Of a DNA stretch of 59,560 nt, positions 1-5,879 are shown in pieces. The position numbers and the translations under genes were made by a program. This DNA comes from a bacterium (GTDB lineage: Bacteria; Patescibacteriota; Minisyncoccia; Phycocordibacterales; UBA6899), in the NCBI GenBank assembly GCA_021851895.1, contig JAJZQJ010000009.1:1-59560 (forward strand), read 5' to 3'. Below the pieces are notes generated by a model that worked only from the letters and a program-made list of their open reading frames with translations, was not told the DNA's origin and made no database searches. How positions within the stretch are numbered: position 1 is the stretch's first letter; every line of letters starts with the position of its first letter.

Positions 1-32
1 ACGAGACGGGAGTTCGATTCACCCTACCCGAA
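1..32 (+). tRNA. 3' end of a tRNA or tRNA-like sequence, cut by the window start
   Basis: Only a T arm (loop TTCGATT at 13-19) and a 3' acceptor strand ending near base 32 are visible. The amino acid cannot be assigned because the anticodon lies outside the window. The T stem has one A-A mismatch (8-12 with 20-24), whereas the mirrored copy at 73-96 would pair perfectly. This could therefore be a degenerate tRNA-like copy rather than a working tRNA. A strong terminator follows immediately. Confidence 0.5.
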
Positions 33-33
33 C

Positions 34-72
34 AAAAAGAAAAACAGAGCGAAAGCCTCTGTTTTTCTTTTT
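34..72. terminator. Bidirectional intrinsic terminator after the tRNA end
   Basis: A 16-bp perfect stem (34-49 with 57-72) has an A-rich left arm and a T-rich right arm, so it can terminate transcription from both sides. It separates the tRNA 3' end from its inverted copy. Confidence 0.8.
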
Positions 73-96
73 GTGCGGGTAGGGAGAATCGAACGG
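73..96 (-). repeat. Inverted copy of a tRNA 3' end (T arm plus acceptor strand)
   Basis: Read on the minus strand this is a T loop TTCGATT, then CTCCC and TACCCGC. It mirrors bases 9-33 across the terminator. No tRNA body precedes it on the minus strand; a hairpin-rich repeat does. Confidence 0.7.
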
Positions 97-277
97 AAAG
101 GGGTCGGGAGAGGAGTACCTCTCCCGTCGAGGAGAGCAGGTGTTTCTTGTTTCACAAGAAACACCGTCGAGAACCGTGGGTTCTCGAAGAACTTTGCCGT
201 GCGGGTCCCTTTAGGGTGCGCGAGCAAAGTTCGCGAGATATCTCCCCTTCGGATCCAAGCAAGGCTTGGATCCGAAG
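97..277. repeat. Structured repeat element, copy 1
   Basis: A run of hairpins: 106-113/118-125, 139-149/155-165, 168-175/179-186, 189-197/224-232 around a CCCTTTAGGG core, and a perfect 14-bp palindrome 247-260/264-277. The body matches the element at 3520-3655 (opposite strand) and the partial one at 59189-59265. Stem sequences differ between copies but remain paired. Short ORFs crossing it have no recognisable product. Confidence 0.7.
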
Positions 278-299
278 ATTATTGAGTTGATAAATATGC

Positions 300-715
300 A
301 TTTTGTCCTTTATCCCCATTATCCACAGGTTTATTCACAGACATTATGTGGAAAAAACATCTCAGAACTAGCTAAGCAGGAAAATTTCCTTTAAATAAGC
401 CACCATACAATAAGACATTGTGGACAAGCCTGTGGATAACGTGGATAACTGTTCTTTAAAGACGCGAGAATAGTGTAAAAACACGGTTTCTTCAGGGATT
501 TTTGGCATTCATACACCACAGAGTGTCTTCATGAGATCGTGAAAGCGCCTTAATGTTCCCCTCCCCGCAAAATAATATGTCCTTTATCCCCAGTGTACAC
601 AGGTTTATCCACAGACAATATGTGGAGAAATTTGCTATTGCTATGAAATATGCTGAAAAAAGTACGTATCTTAGGGGTAAAATTCATGCAGGCTGTGGAA
701 AAGCATGTGGATAGA
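300..715. other. oriC: Candidate replication origin (oriC) with DnaA-box cluster
   Basis: Matches to the DnaA box TTATNCACA occur on both strands. Perfect ones are at 319-327, 331-339, 605-613 and, on the minus strand, 431-439. Close ones are at 347-355, 419-427, 440-448, 621-629, 694-702 and 706-714. A module of about 55 bp at 304-360 recurs as a direct repeat at 579-635. There is an AT-rich stretch near 380-400 and no convincing ORF. parS-like sites follow directly. dnaA itself is not in the window, so the origin call rests on the box cluster and the neighbouring parS sites. Confidence 0.7.
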
Positions 716-762
716 GTGTATAAAGGACATCCTGAAACTTCCCCAGGCTTCTCCTTGAGCCA

Positions 763-778
763 TGTTTCATGGGAAACA
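763..778. promoter_or_regulatory. parS: parS-like ParB binding site
   Basis: Matches the bacterial parS consensus TGTTTCACGTGAAACA at 14 of 16 positions, with differences only in the centre. It lies just upstream of the yraN -10 box. Confidence 0.55.
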
Positions 779-799
779 TATTGGTATATACTAATTTTG

Positions 800-1189
800 A
801 TGCATGCTCGACTGAGAAATATTGATATCGGAACTATCGGTGAATCACTAGCTTCTCGCTACCTCAAGGAACATGGTTTTGATATTCTCTTAAGAAATTA
901 TGCAATTTCCGGTGTTGGAGAGATCGACATACTCGCATATAAGGATGAAACGTTGTATTTTGTCGAAGTCAAAACATCGGAAGATCGTGCTATTACGAGC
1001 GAATATCATGCAGTAGCGCATTTCGATGTCCAAAAAAAGAAAAACTCGCTCAAAACCATGAGAAAGTTCTGTTCATTAAAAGATGTGTCAATGAGGCGGA
1101 CACTAAGCTTACTTACCGTTTCATTTTCACGTGAAACATTGAAGGCACAGATACTGTTCGAGCCGTTTATTGTCATAGACACTATATGA
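800..1189 (+). CDS. yraN: YraN/UPF0102 family nuclease-like protein
   Basis: A 129-residue protein with the UPF0102 pattern: an N-terminal IGTIGESLASRYLKEHGF segment, then GEIDILAYKDE and FVEVKT. These carry the acidic/lysine residues of a PD-(D/E)XK-type nuclease fold. The family's role is unclear; it is often described as a predicted Holliday-junction-resolvase-like endonuclease. An upstream in-frame extension to 650 exists, but I chose the ATG at 800 because TATACT at 787-792 lies 7 nt before it, giving a near-leaderless mRNA like many genes here. A parS-like site (1123-1138) is embedded in the 3' half of the gene. Confidence 0.8.
   Translation: MHARLRNIDIGTIGESLASRYLKEHGFDILLRNYAISGVGEIDILAYKDETLYFVEVKTSEDRAITSEYHAVAHFDVQKKKNSLKTMRKFCSLKDVSMRRTLSLLTVSFSRETLKAQILFEPFIVIDTI
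1123..1138. promoter_or_regulatory. parS: parS-like site inside yraN
   Basis: Ends in TTTCACGTGAAACA and matches the parS consensus at 14 of 16 positions. Confidence 0.6.
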
Positions 1190-1202
1190 TAGCATTCTGT
1201 CC

Positions 1203-1218
1203 TGTTTCACGCGAAACA
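1203..1218. promoter_or_regulatory. parS: parS site
   Basis: TGTTTCACGCGAAACA matches the consensus at 15 of 16 positions; it is the best site of the cluster. Confidence 0.75.
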
Positions 1219-1263
1219 TTGTATCGTACTGAATTCATGTGCAAGTTACGTAGGAACACCATA

Positions 1264-1279
1264 TGTTACACGTGGAACT
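1264..1279. promoter_or_regulatory. parS: Weak parS-like site
   Basis: TGTTACACGTGGAACT keeps the ACGTG centre and matches at 13 of 16 positions. Confidence 0.4.
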
Positions 1280-1355
1280 TTGCCATTCTTATGCTGGCTA
1301 AGCCCTTTGAGCATACTGTGCTGTCGTCACAATGTATATGTTTATGGGCGTAGTG

Positions 1356-1371
1356 TGTTTCACGTGAAATT
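1356..1371. promoter_or_regulatory. parS: parS-like site
   Basis: TGTTTCACGTGAAATT matches the consensus at 14 of 16 positions. Confidence 0.65.
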
Positions 1372-1554
1372 TGCAACTATTCTATGTTTAATATGTTTTG
1401 TTCGCGTATCCTCCGATTGGCTAAGATCCATTGTCTTGCGGTATGTAACTTCGCGCCGGCTTTTACTGAATATGATCATATTGATTTGTTAATTGAAAAC
1501 CTCACGTTATTCCTTGGGTACACGCAGTTGTGTCAATTTTGTTGGGAGGGGGCG

Positions 1555-1570
1555 GATTTCACGTGAAACG
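1555..1570. promoter_or_regulatory. parS: parS-like site
   Basis: Contains TTTCACGTGAAAC; about 13 of 16 positions match. The 506 bases between yraN and the next gene (1190-1695) hold this and three more parS-like sites. The two short overlapping ORFs there have no coding character, so I read this gap as a centromere-like region. Confidence 0.55.
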
Positions 1571-1663
1571 GTGTGGGAATATAGACTTGTAACTACGTAA
1601 CATTGTTTCTTTATCTGTTATTTAAATAATATGTCTTTTATTTTACTTCCATACTGAGCGTGG

Positions 1664-1669
1664 TATAAT
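1664..1669 (+). promoter_or_regulatory. -10 box for the 1696 gene
   Basis: A consensus TATAAT with a weak -35 (TTTTAC, 1641-1646) at 17-bp spacing. It would give an untranslated leader of about 20 nt. Confidence 0.5.
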
Positions 1670-1695
1670 GGGTATGTCCTATAGAAAAGCTATAT

Positions 1696-2025
1696 ATGTC
1701 ACATCACCCATTACTCATTGTCAAGGCACGTCATGTCGTTAGGCATTCGCATCTTTCGAATGTTGATAAGCAGCTTATGTACGAGCGCATCCCTTTTCTT
1801 GACCTTGGAATGTTGGCACTTTTCATTGATTCTGCTGAGGAAAATCCGTTTGCTCTCGATGCGATCGTTTCAAGCATGAAGAAAAAGCTTGATGCGCGCG
1901 GCAATCTCCATCGGCTCCACGAAATACTCGAGACCGAGGCAAAGGAGATCGAGGCAAGGGACAGCGAAGATACAGATGAGACAAAGGTTGAAAGTGAAGA
2001 TGAGTCTAAGCTTGTAGCACACTAA
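1696..2025 (+). CDS. Small unknown acidic-tailed protein
   Basis: I do not recognise this 109-residue protein. It is a soluble, probably helical protein. The first 85 residues look globular (motif FLDLGMLALFIDSAEENPFA) and the tail from about 86 is rich in Glu, Asp and Ser. There is no signal peptide or membrane segment. It ends 11 nt before the next ORF, so the two are probably one operon transcribed from the TATAAT at 1664. Its position beside parS-like sites invites a link to chromosome maintenance, but nothing in the sequence proves it. Confidence 0.65.
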   Translation: MSHHPLLIVKARHVVRHSHLSNVDKQLMYERIPFLDLGMLALFIDSAEENPFALDAIVSSMKKKLDARGNLHRLHEILETEAKEIEARDSEDTDETKVESEDESKLVAH

Positions 2026-2036
2026 CTAATAGCACC

Positions 2037-3005
2037 ATGAGAGAGCAATTTCACAAACCACAAGATGAGTTTGTCGCCGCTTACGGTGGAGACGAGGGTG
2101 TAGCGTTTGAGCCGACTGCGCCGCAGGGGGAGCAGGAGGGCGGTTATGAAGGAGAGGTGGGTGGCAAAGAATCAGAGGCTCAAGCGTTTCTTGAGCGCCA
2201 TTCAAGCGAGGAGCGCAAATTGGCTGAAGATATAGTCGGTGCCATAGAGGGTATTTCGAATCAACTTGAGTCGGAACATATAGTCTCTCGTGAGATGGCG
2301 GCCGAGTCTATGATCGCAACGGCATTTGCTGCTGCGCCTACTTCGGGAGTAGAGGATGGCGAGACTTCTTTGTGGAAGTCTGTATTGCGCGGCGCATCAT
2401 TGGGTGCTCGTAATGCGGTAAAAGCCGTTGCGCTCACTTCGATGATGTCTGCTTCGCCAGCTTTTGCTCAGGATTATATGCATCCGAGCCCCCAGATTCA
2501 AAAGAAAGTCGATTATCTTTTTGGAAAGAACATATTCGAGCGATTTGCAAATAAACGCGCATCATATAAGGAAGCATATACGCAGCTTGAAATGCATAAG
2601 GAGGAGGTACAGCATCGAATCGACGAGCTGAATGATCCTCGCCCGAGAAGCACTGCGGAGGAGGCACACATCAAACGTGTTGAAGCCGATAGGGATGCGA
2701 AACTTGCCGCGCTGAGAGTGGAGCGCACTTTAGAGAAGGCAGCATTTGAAGATCTTCATACGAACGATCCGACAGAGCGCGCCGAATATGATGCGAGGAT
2801 CGCTGCAATCGCTGCGCGTGAGGCAAGGGTCGTCGAAGATTGTGAGGCGCTACTTCTTGCAGAACATCGCAAGGCTGCCCCTCAGCAAGAGCTTCAAGAT
2901 CTCTATCGTGAGATCGTGCGCATTGAGAGGGAAGAGAACGAACTTGTCCGAAGGTTTTATGCACTGAAGCGTAGTGCTTATGGTTCGTACTGGTCTCGTT
3001 GGTGA
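2037..3005 (+). CDS. Unknown protein with an internal signal-like segment and coiled coil
   Basis: 322 residues with no recognised family. Residues 1-115 are acidic and low in complexity. Residues about 113-145 form a basic then hydrophobic stretch ending SMMSASPAFAQ, which looks like a Sec signal with an AxA-type cleavage site, but placed internally. The rest (about 160-315) is strongly charged and predicted by eye as coiled coil. The protein may be exported with an unusually long N-region, or membrane anchored. It follows the 1696 gene closely and ends at a strong terminator shared with the convergent gene at 3050. Confidence 0.65.
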   Translation: MREQFHKPQDEFVAAYGGDEGVAFEPTAPQGEQEGGYEGEVGGKESEAQAFLERHSSEERKLAEDIVGAIEGISNQLESEHIVSREMAAESMIATAFAAAPTSGVEDGETSLWKSVLRGASLGARNAVKAVALTSMMSASPAFAQDYMHPSPQIQKKVDYLFGKNIFERFANKRASYKEAYTQLEMHKEEVQHRIDELNDPRPRSTAEEAHIKRVEADRDAKLAALRVERTLEKAAFEDLHTNDPTERAEYDARIAAIAAREARVVEDCEALLLAEHRKAAPQQELQDLYREIVRIEREENELVRRFYALKRSAYGSYWSRW

Positions 3006-3013
3006 TGAGTAAT

Positions 3014-3049
3014 AAAAAATAACAGAGCAATCGTGCTCTGTTATTTTTT
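3014..3049. terminator. Bidirectional terminator between convergent genes
   Basis: A 16-bp stem (3014-3029/3034-3049) with A- and T-runs on its flanks serves the genes ending at 3005 and 3050. Confidence 0.8.
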
Positions 3050-3385
3050 TTATTTTTCATCGTCGGTATATTCAAGAAAAAGTCTTTCTTCGAATCCTCC
3101 GCGTTTCTCTCGCTTCGATCGCTTCTTCTCCATGAGAGCATTCGTGTCAATGTGATGATGCGCAACGATCGCATCTACGATCTCAAGTAGATCAGAGATC
3201 TCGTTGATCATGTCGTCATTCGATTTTGCTTCGAGCAACTCCATTGCCTCTTCGACGATCTTTTGCTTAAGCGCGAGGGCGAATTGTTCATCACTCAGTA
3301 CAGAGATCTTTGGTGTCGCATTGTCTGCGATGATGATATCAGGTATTTTGTCTCTGATGAGTTTATTGTAGGTGATGCGTGCCAT
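3050..3385 (-). CDS. MazG-like / phosphoribosyl-ATP pyrophosphohydrolase-like protein
   Basis: A 111-residue all-alpha NTP pyrophosphohydrolase-like protein. It opens with YNKLIRDKIPDII, typical of the small MazG-like house-cleaning family, and carries the acidic metal-binding pattern KIVEEAMELLEA followed by EISDLLEIVDAI. Likely substrates are non-canonical or surplus nucleoside triphosphates. The start at 3385 is supported by TACAAT exactly 6 nt upstream on the minus strand (leaderless). The longer reading to 3475 has no such support. Confidence 0.75.
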   Translation of the reverse strand: MARITYNKLIRDKIPDIIIADNATPKISVLSDEQFALALKQKIVEEAMELLEAKSNDDMINEISDLLEIVDAIVAHHHIDTNALMEKKRSKREKRGGFEERLFLEYTDDEK

Positions 3386-3458
3386 GAGATCATTGTAACA
3401 TGGAGAGAGGGAAGGTGAGTGCATCTTAGATATAAAAATTTGATAGCGTAAAAACAAT

Positions 3459-3534
3459 TCCGGGAAATCGAGCAAACATTTGAACGCGCACTCCTGAGGA
3501 GCTCATTCAAAAAAGAAGAGCCGGGAAATCGAAC
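3459..3534. repeat. Two tRNA-end-like motifs bordering structured element copy 2
   Basis: CCGGGAAATCGAGC near 3460-3473 and GCCGGGAAATCGAAC at 3520-3534 both resemble a tRNA T-arm/acceptor end read on the minus strand. With the plus-oriented mimic at 3661-3685 they give the element tRNA-like inverted ends. Confidence 0.5.
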
Positions 3535-3655
3535 AACCTTCGGCTCGCGCACCCTAAAGGGTCCCGCGCGGTCGAAGGTTTCGAGAACCCACGGTTCTCG
3601 ACGCTCGAGGACTCGCTGCTCTCCTTCACGGAAGAGGACGGTGTCCTCTTCCGAC
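3535..3655. repeat. Structured repeat element, copy 2
   Basis: Hairpins 3535-3542/3573-3580 (enclosing the conserved CCCTAAAGGG core), 3582-3600 and 3630-3652. Read on the minus strand the order and spacing match copy 1 at 97-232. The outer stem is AACCTTCG/CGAAGGTT here and GAACTTTGC/GCAAAGTTC in copy 1, so sequence changed while pairing stayed. Confidence 0.7.
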
Positions 3656-3660
3656 CCATC

Positions 3661-3685
3661 TCCTGTTCGAATCCCGGCACGCCGA
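3661..3685 (+). repeat. Inverted copy of the tRNA-Pro 3' end
   Basis: TTCGAATCCCGGC followed by an acceptor-like CGCCGA mirrors the last ~25 nt of the intact tRNA-Pro across the terminator. The 5' side of the T stem (TCCTG) no longer pairs properly, so it is not a functional tRNA. Confidence 0.75.
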
Positions 3686-3686
3686 C

Positions 3687-3726
3687 AAAAAAAGAAAAAC
3701 CTCTTTGCAGAGGTTTTTCTTTTTTT
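3687..3726. terminator. Bidirectional terminator between tRNA-Pro and its mirror copy
   Basis: Stem of about 18 bp (A-rich left arm, T-rich right arm) around the loop TTGC. Confidence 0.8.
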
Positions 3727-3727
3727 G

Positions 3728-3800
3728 TCGGGGCGCCGGGATTCGAACCCGGAGTCATCCGCTCCCAAAGCGGACATGTTAGCCGTTACACCACGCCCCG
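3728..3800 (-). tRNA. tRNA-Pro(TGG)
   Basis: A complete cloverleaf on the minus strand: acceptor CGGGGCG/CGCCCCG, anticodon loop TTTGGGA (anticodon TGG) between TCCGC and GCGGA, T loop TTCGAAT in a CCGGG/CCCGG stem, discriminator A. CCA is not encoded. Confidence 0.95.
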
Positions 3801-3953
3801 AATTTTCGAGACCACTTCTGGTCGCGTTTTTGCATAGTAGCATAGTTTCCAAAAAATGCCAGCCCTCCCAAGTTTGCTTGTGCCCATTTTGAAATGCAGT
3901 ACTATTGAGTCATACTCCATGAACTCAAGTGAGCGACATGGAACACAAATATC

Positions 3954-4583
3954 ATGAACGATGTACAGAGAAAAAAGCATGCCGCAGATGTCCTGCGAAA
4001 GCTCAAGAAACTATTTCCGCATGCAAGGATGTTTTTGAATTACACGACCCCTTTTGAACTTCTTGTCGCAGTGATGCTCTCTGCGCAGTGTACTGATAAG
4101 AAGGTGAATGAGGTGACGCCGGAGCTCTTTCGCCGATTTAAGACCATAGATGATTATGCGCAAGCACCAATACGAGAACTTGAGCGACTCGTCTATCAAA
4201 CCGGTTTTTATCGAGCGAAGGCGAAGCATATAAAAGAGGCAGCTATCGTGATAAGGGACGAATATGGAGGAGTGCTCCCAAGGACAATGCGCGAGATGGT
4301 TTCCATTCCTGGTGTTGGAAGGAAGACCGCGAACGTCGTACTCGGAAATGCATACGGAGTAAGTGAGGGCATAGCGGTCGATACGCATGTGCGACGGCTT
4401 GCAGGTGTTCTCGGACTCTCAAAGGAAAAGGCCATCCCTGCGATCGAGCGTGACCTTATGAAACTTTTCCCAAAGAAAGAGTGGTTCAGGCTGACGTATT
4501 ATCTTATCGAGTACGGTAGAAATTATTGCCCTGCAAAAAAGCATGATCATTCGAAGTGCCCACTAGGGCATAGTGCCAGCTAA
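3954..4583 (+). CDS. nth: Endonuclease III
   Basis: A 209-residue bifunctional DNA glycosylase/AP lyase for oxidised pyrimidines in base-excision repair. The helix-hairpin-helix IPGVGRKTANVVLG (about residues 121-134) contains the catalytic Lys, and VDTHVRRLAG contains the catalytic Asp. LSAQCTDKKVNEVTPELF is the typical N-terminal segment. The C-terminal Fe-S loop, normally C-x6-C-x2-C-x5-C, is reduced to two cysteines about ten residues apart, with the protein ending soon after. A complete [4Fe-4S] cluster is therefore unlikely. No Shine-Dalgarno site is visible before the ATG. Confidence 0.93.
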   Translation: MNDVQRKKHAADVLRKLKKLFPHARMFLNYTTPFELLVAVMLSAQCTDKKVNEVTPELFRRFKTIDDYAQAPIRELERLVYQTGFYRAKAKHIKEAAIVIRDEYGGVLPRTMREMVSIPGVGRKTANVVLGNAYGVSEGIAVDTHVRRLAGVLGLSKEKAIPAIERDLMKLFPKKEWFRLTYYLIEYGRNYCPAKKHDHSKCPLGHSAS

Positions 4584-4856
4584 TGCAATTAAATTGCATA
4601 TGTGAGCAATTATCGTTTTACTGTTTCAGGTAAATGCGGTTTGTGAAACAAGTTTTACAGAGAAAAAACACGATATTTTGAAAATAAAATCACTTAACAC
4701 TCAAATTTAGAAGAAATTTTCAGCAGAAATGTGTTGTGAAACATATCTGGGGCGCTGTGGCGGGGTGTACAATGTTTCACGAGAGACTAGTCACTTATAA
4801 AAAATAGGAGAAATAGAAAAACGCGAGCATGCTCGCGTTTTCAATATGATGATTCG
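4584..4856. other. Intergenic region without a gene
   Basis: AT-rich. It holds partial parS-like half sites (for example TGTTTCACGAGAG at 4773-4785) but no convincing ORF. The GC-rich hairpin near 4821-4841 (CGCGAGCATGCTCGCG) probably terminates the minus-strand gene that ends at 4857. Confidence 0.5.
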
Positions 4857-5237
4857 CTACTGCTGGCGACTTAAGATCTGGTCGCCTTTGCGGTCGAGAA
4901 TACCCTTGAAAATGTTCTCTTTCTGGAGCCCCATGAATATAATAATGGGAATGATGACTTGCCTCGACTGCGGATGGGTATAGATGTAATTCAACCCGCT
5001 GCAAAGAGGGCACTTTATCGAGCACGTCGGTAGCTCTGACGGATGCCAGCAGTCAACGAGGTTGCCCGTCTTCGAGCTGTGCCCATAGTGGTCTTGGATG
5101 AATTCCGAGTTGCCGAGCGAGAAGTCACTGAGACAGTGTGTACACATGATCATGGTCTCGCGCGCCCGCTTGAGTTTCTCTTCTGGAGTAATCGTGTCGC
5201 GCGCATTTTCGCGCGAGTTATCGAGCTGAGTATCCAT
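4857..5237 (-). CDS. Unknown small protein with Cys-rich zinc-ribbon-like motifs
   Basis: 126 residues of no recognised family. CTHC, CWHP and the later C-x3-C-x2-C (CSIKCPLC) suggest two zinc-binding knuckles. A hydrophobic stretch IIPIIIFMG follows near the C-terminus. I chose the ATG at 5237 because AAGGA precedes it at good spacing; the longer frame to 5315 lacks such a signal. The Shine-Dalgarno start differs from the leaderless genes around it. Confidence 0.6.
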   Translation of the reverse strand: MDTQLDNSRENARDTITPEEKLKRARETMIMCTHCLSDFSLGNSEFIQDHYGHSSKTGNLVDCWHPSELPTCSIKCPLCSGLNYIYTHPQSRQVIIPIIIFMGLQKENIFKGILDRKGDQILSRQQ

Positions 5238-5369
5238 TTCAATCCTTATTGAGCAATATATCTGAAACGAAACTAACATACTGAACGGGAGCGTCAATAA
5301 AATCATCCATTGCAAAATTCGTGATTTTTGTTAGTATGGCTTTACTCTCATCATCGATCGAGCATTCAT

Positions 5370-5440
5370 GCGGGTGTAGTTTAGTGGTAAAACTCCTGCC
5401 TTCCAAGCAGGTGTCGGGGGTTCGATTCCCCCTGCCCGCA
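5370..5440 (+). tRNA. tRNA-Gly(TCC)
   Basis: A complete cloverleaf: acceptor GCGGGTG with TGCCCGC (two G-T pairs), D arm GTTT/AAAC, anticodon loop CTTCCAA (anticodon TCC) in stem CCTGC/GCAGG, T loop TTCGATT in GGGGG/CCCCC, discriminator A. CCA is not encoded. Confidence 0.95.
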
Positions 5441-5447
5441 CAAAGTC

Positions 5448-5473
5448 AAAAAATCTGCGTAAGCAGATTTTTT
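5448..5473. terminator. Terminator after tRNA-Gly
   Basis: An 11-bp stem AAAAAATCTGC/GCAGATTTTTT with loop GTAA; symmetrical, so it can work from both sides. Confidence 0.8.
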
Positions 5474-5480
5474 GTTACTT

Positions 5481-5506
5481 GTACGAGGCAGGGGGAATCG
5501 AACCGG
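5481..5506 (-). repeat. Inverted copy of the tRNA-Gly 3' end
   Basis: On the minus strand it reads GGTTCGATTCCCCCTGCC, the same as the T arm and acceptor start of tRNA-Gly, mirrored across the terminator. The 5' T-stem half has diverged. Confidence 0.75.
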
Positions 5507-5820
5507 CCACAGACGGGCACCCTCGCTCGCGCGTCTCCGCGCAGCGCAGGGTCGTCGAAGCGGGCTCGCGAGCACTTTGTTTTCTGTCGCGCGAAGCGCG
5601 TCAGAAAACTTAGTGACTCGTGAGTTCGATTCCTGTTTCTTGTTCTGTGCGCGAAGCGCTCAAATTGATCAGAGCTCAGTTCATGACAATTCTTGCCGTG
5701 AGCACTTAGTCGCAGCAAGATGAAGCTGACGCGAAACTTAGAAACTCGTGACCGATTCCTCAAATCCGATTTAGCGTGCGAAGCACTCAATGAAATAAAA
5801 ATACAAAGTATTTTTATTTC
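5507..5820. repeat. Repeat-rich noncoding region after the tRNA-Gly mirror copy
   Basis: GC-rich palindromes (around 5525-5560; a TTTTCTG/CAGAAAA hairpin closing on CGCGCGAAGCGCG at 5580-5607), an imperfect direct repeat (about 5605-5650 and 5733-5790) carrying another T-arm-like GTTCGATTCC, and a terminator-like hairpin AAATAAAAATAC/GTATTTTTATTT at 5797-5820. No coding signal. The body is not clearly the same as copies 1 and 2. Confidence 0.55.
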
Positions 5821-5879
5821 CCCTTTCTTCAGACTAATTTTATATTTTCCTTTCGCTCATTTCATGACATACTTTATCC

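Noticed and set aside
97-277. Integrated mobile element using the tRNA 3' end as an attachment site
   Set aside because: Integration duplicates the tRNA end in direct orientation and usually brings an integrase. Here the copies are inverted, close together, and no integrase is present.
1280-1566. Two overlapping ORFs of 60-70 codons
   Set aside because: They are Cys/Leu/Ile-rich with no start signals, overlap each other, and span parS-like sites; noncoding is more likely.
5507-5820. An additional tRNA after tRNA-Gly
   Set aside because: T-arm-like GTTCGATTCC segments occur, but no acceptor, D or anticodon arms can be assembled around them.
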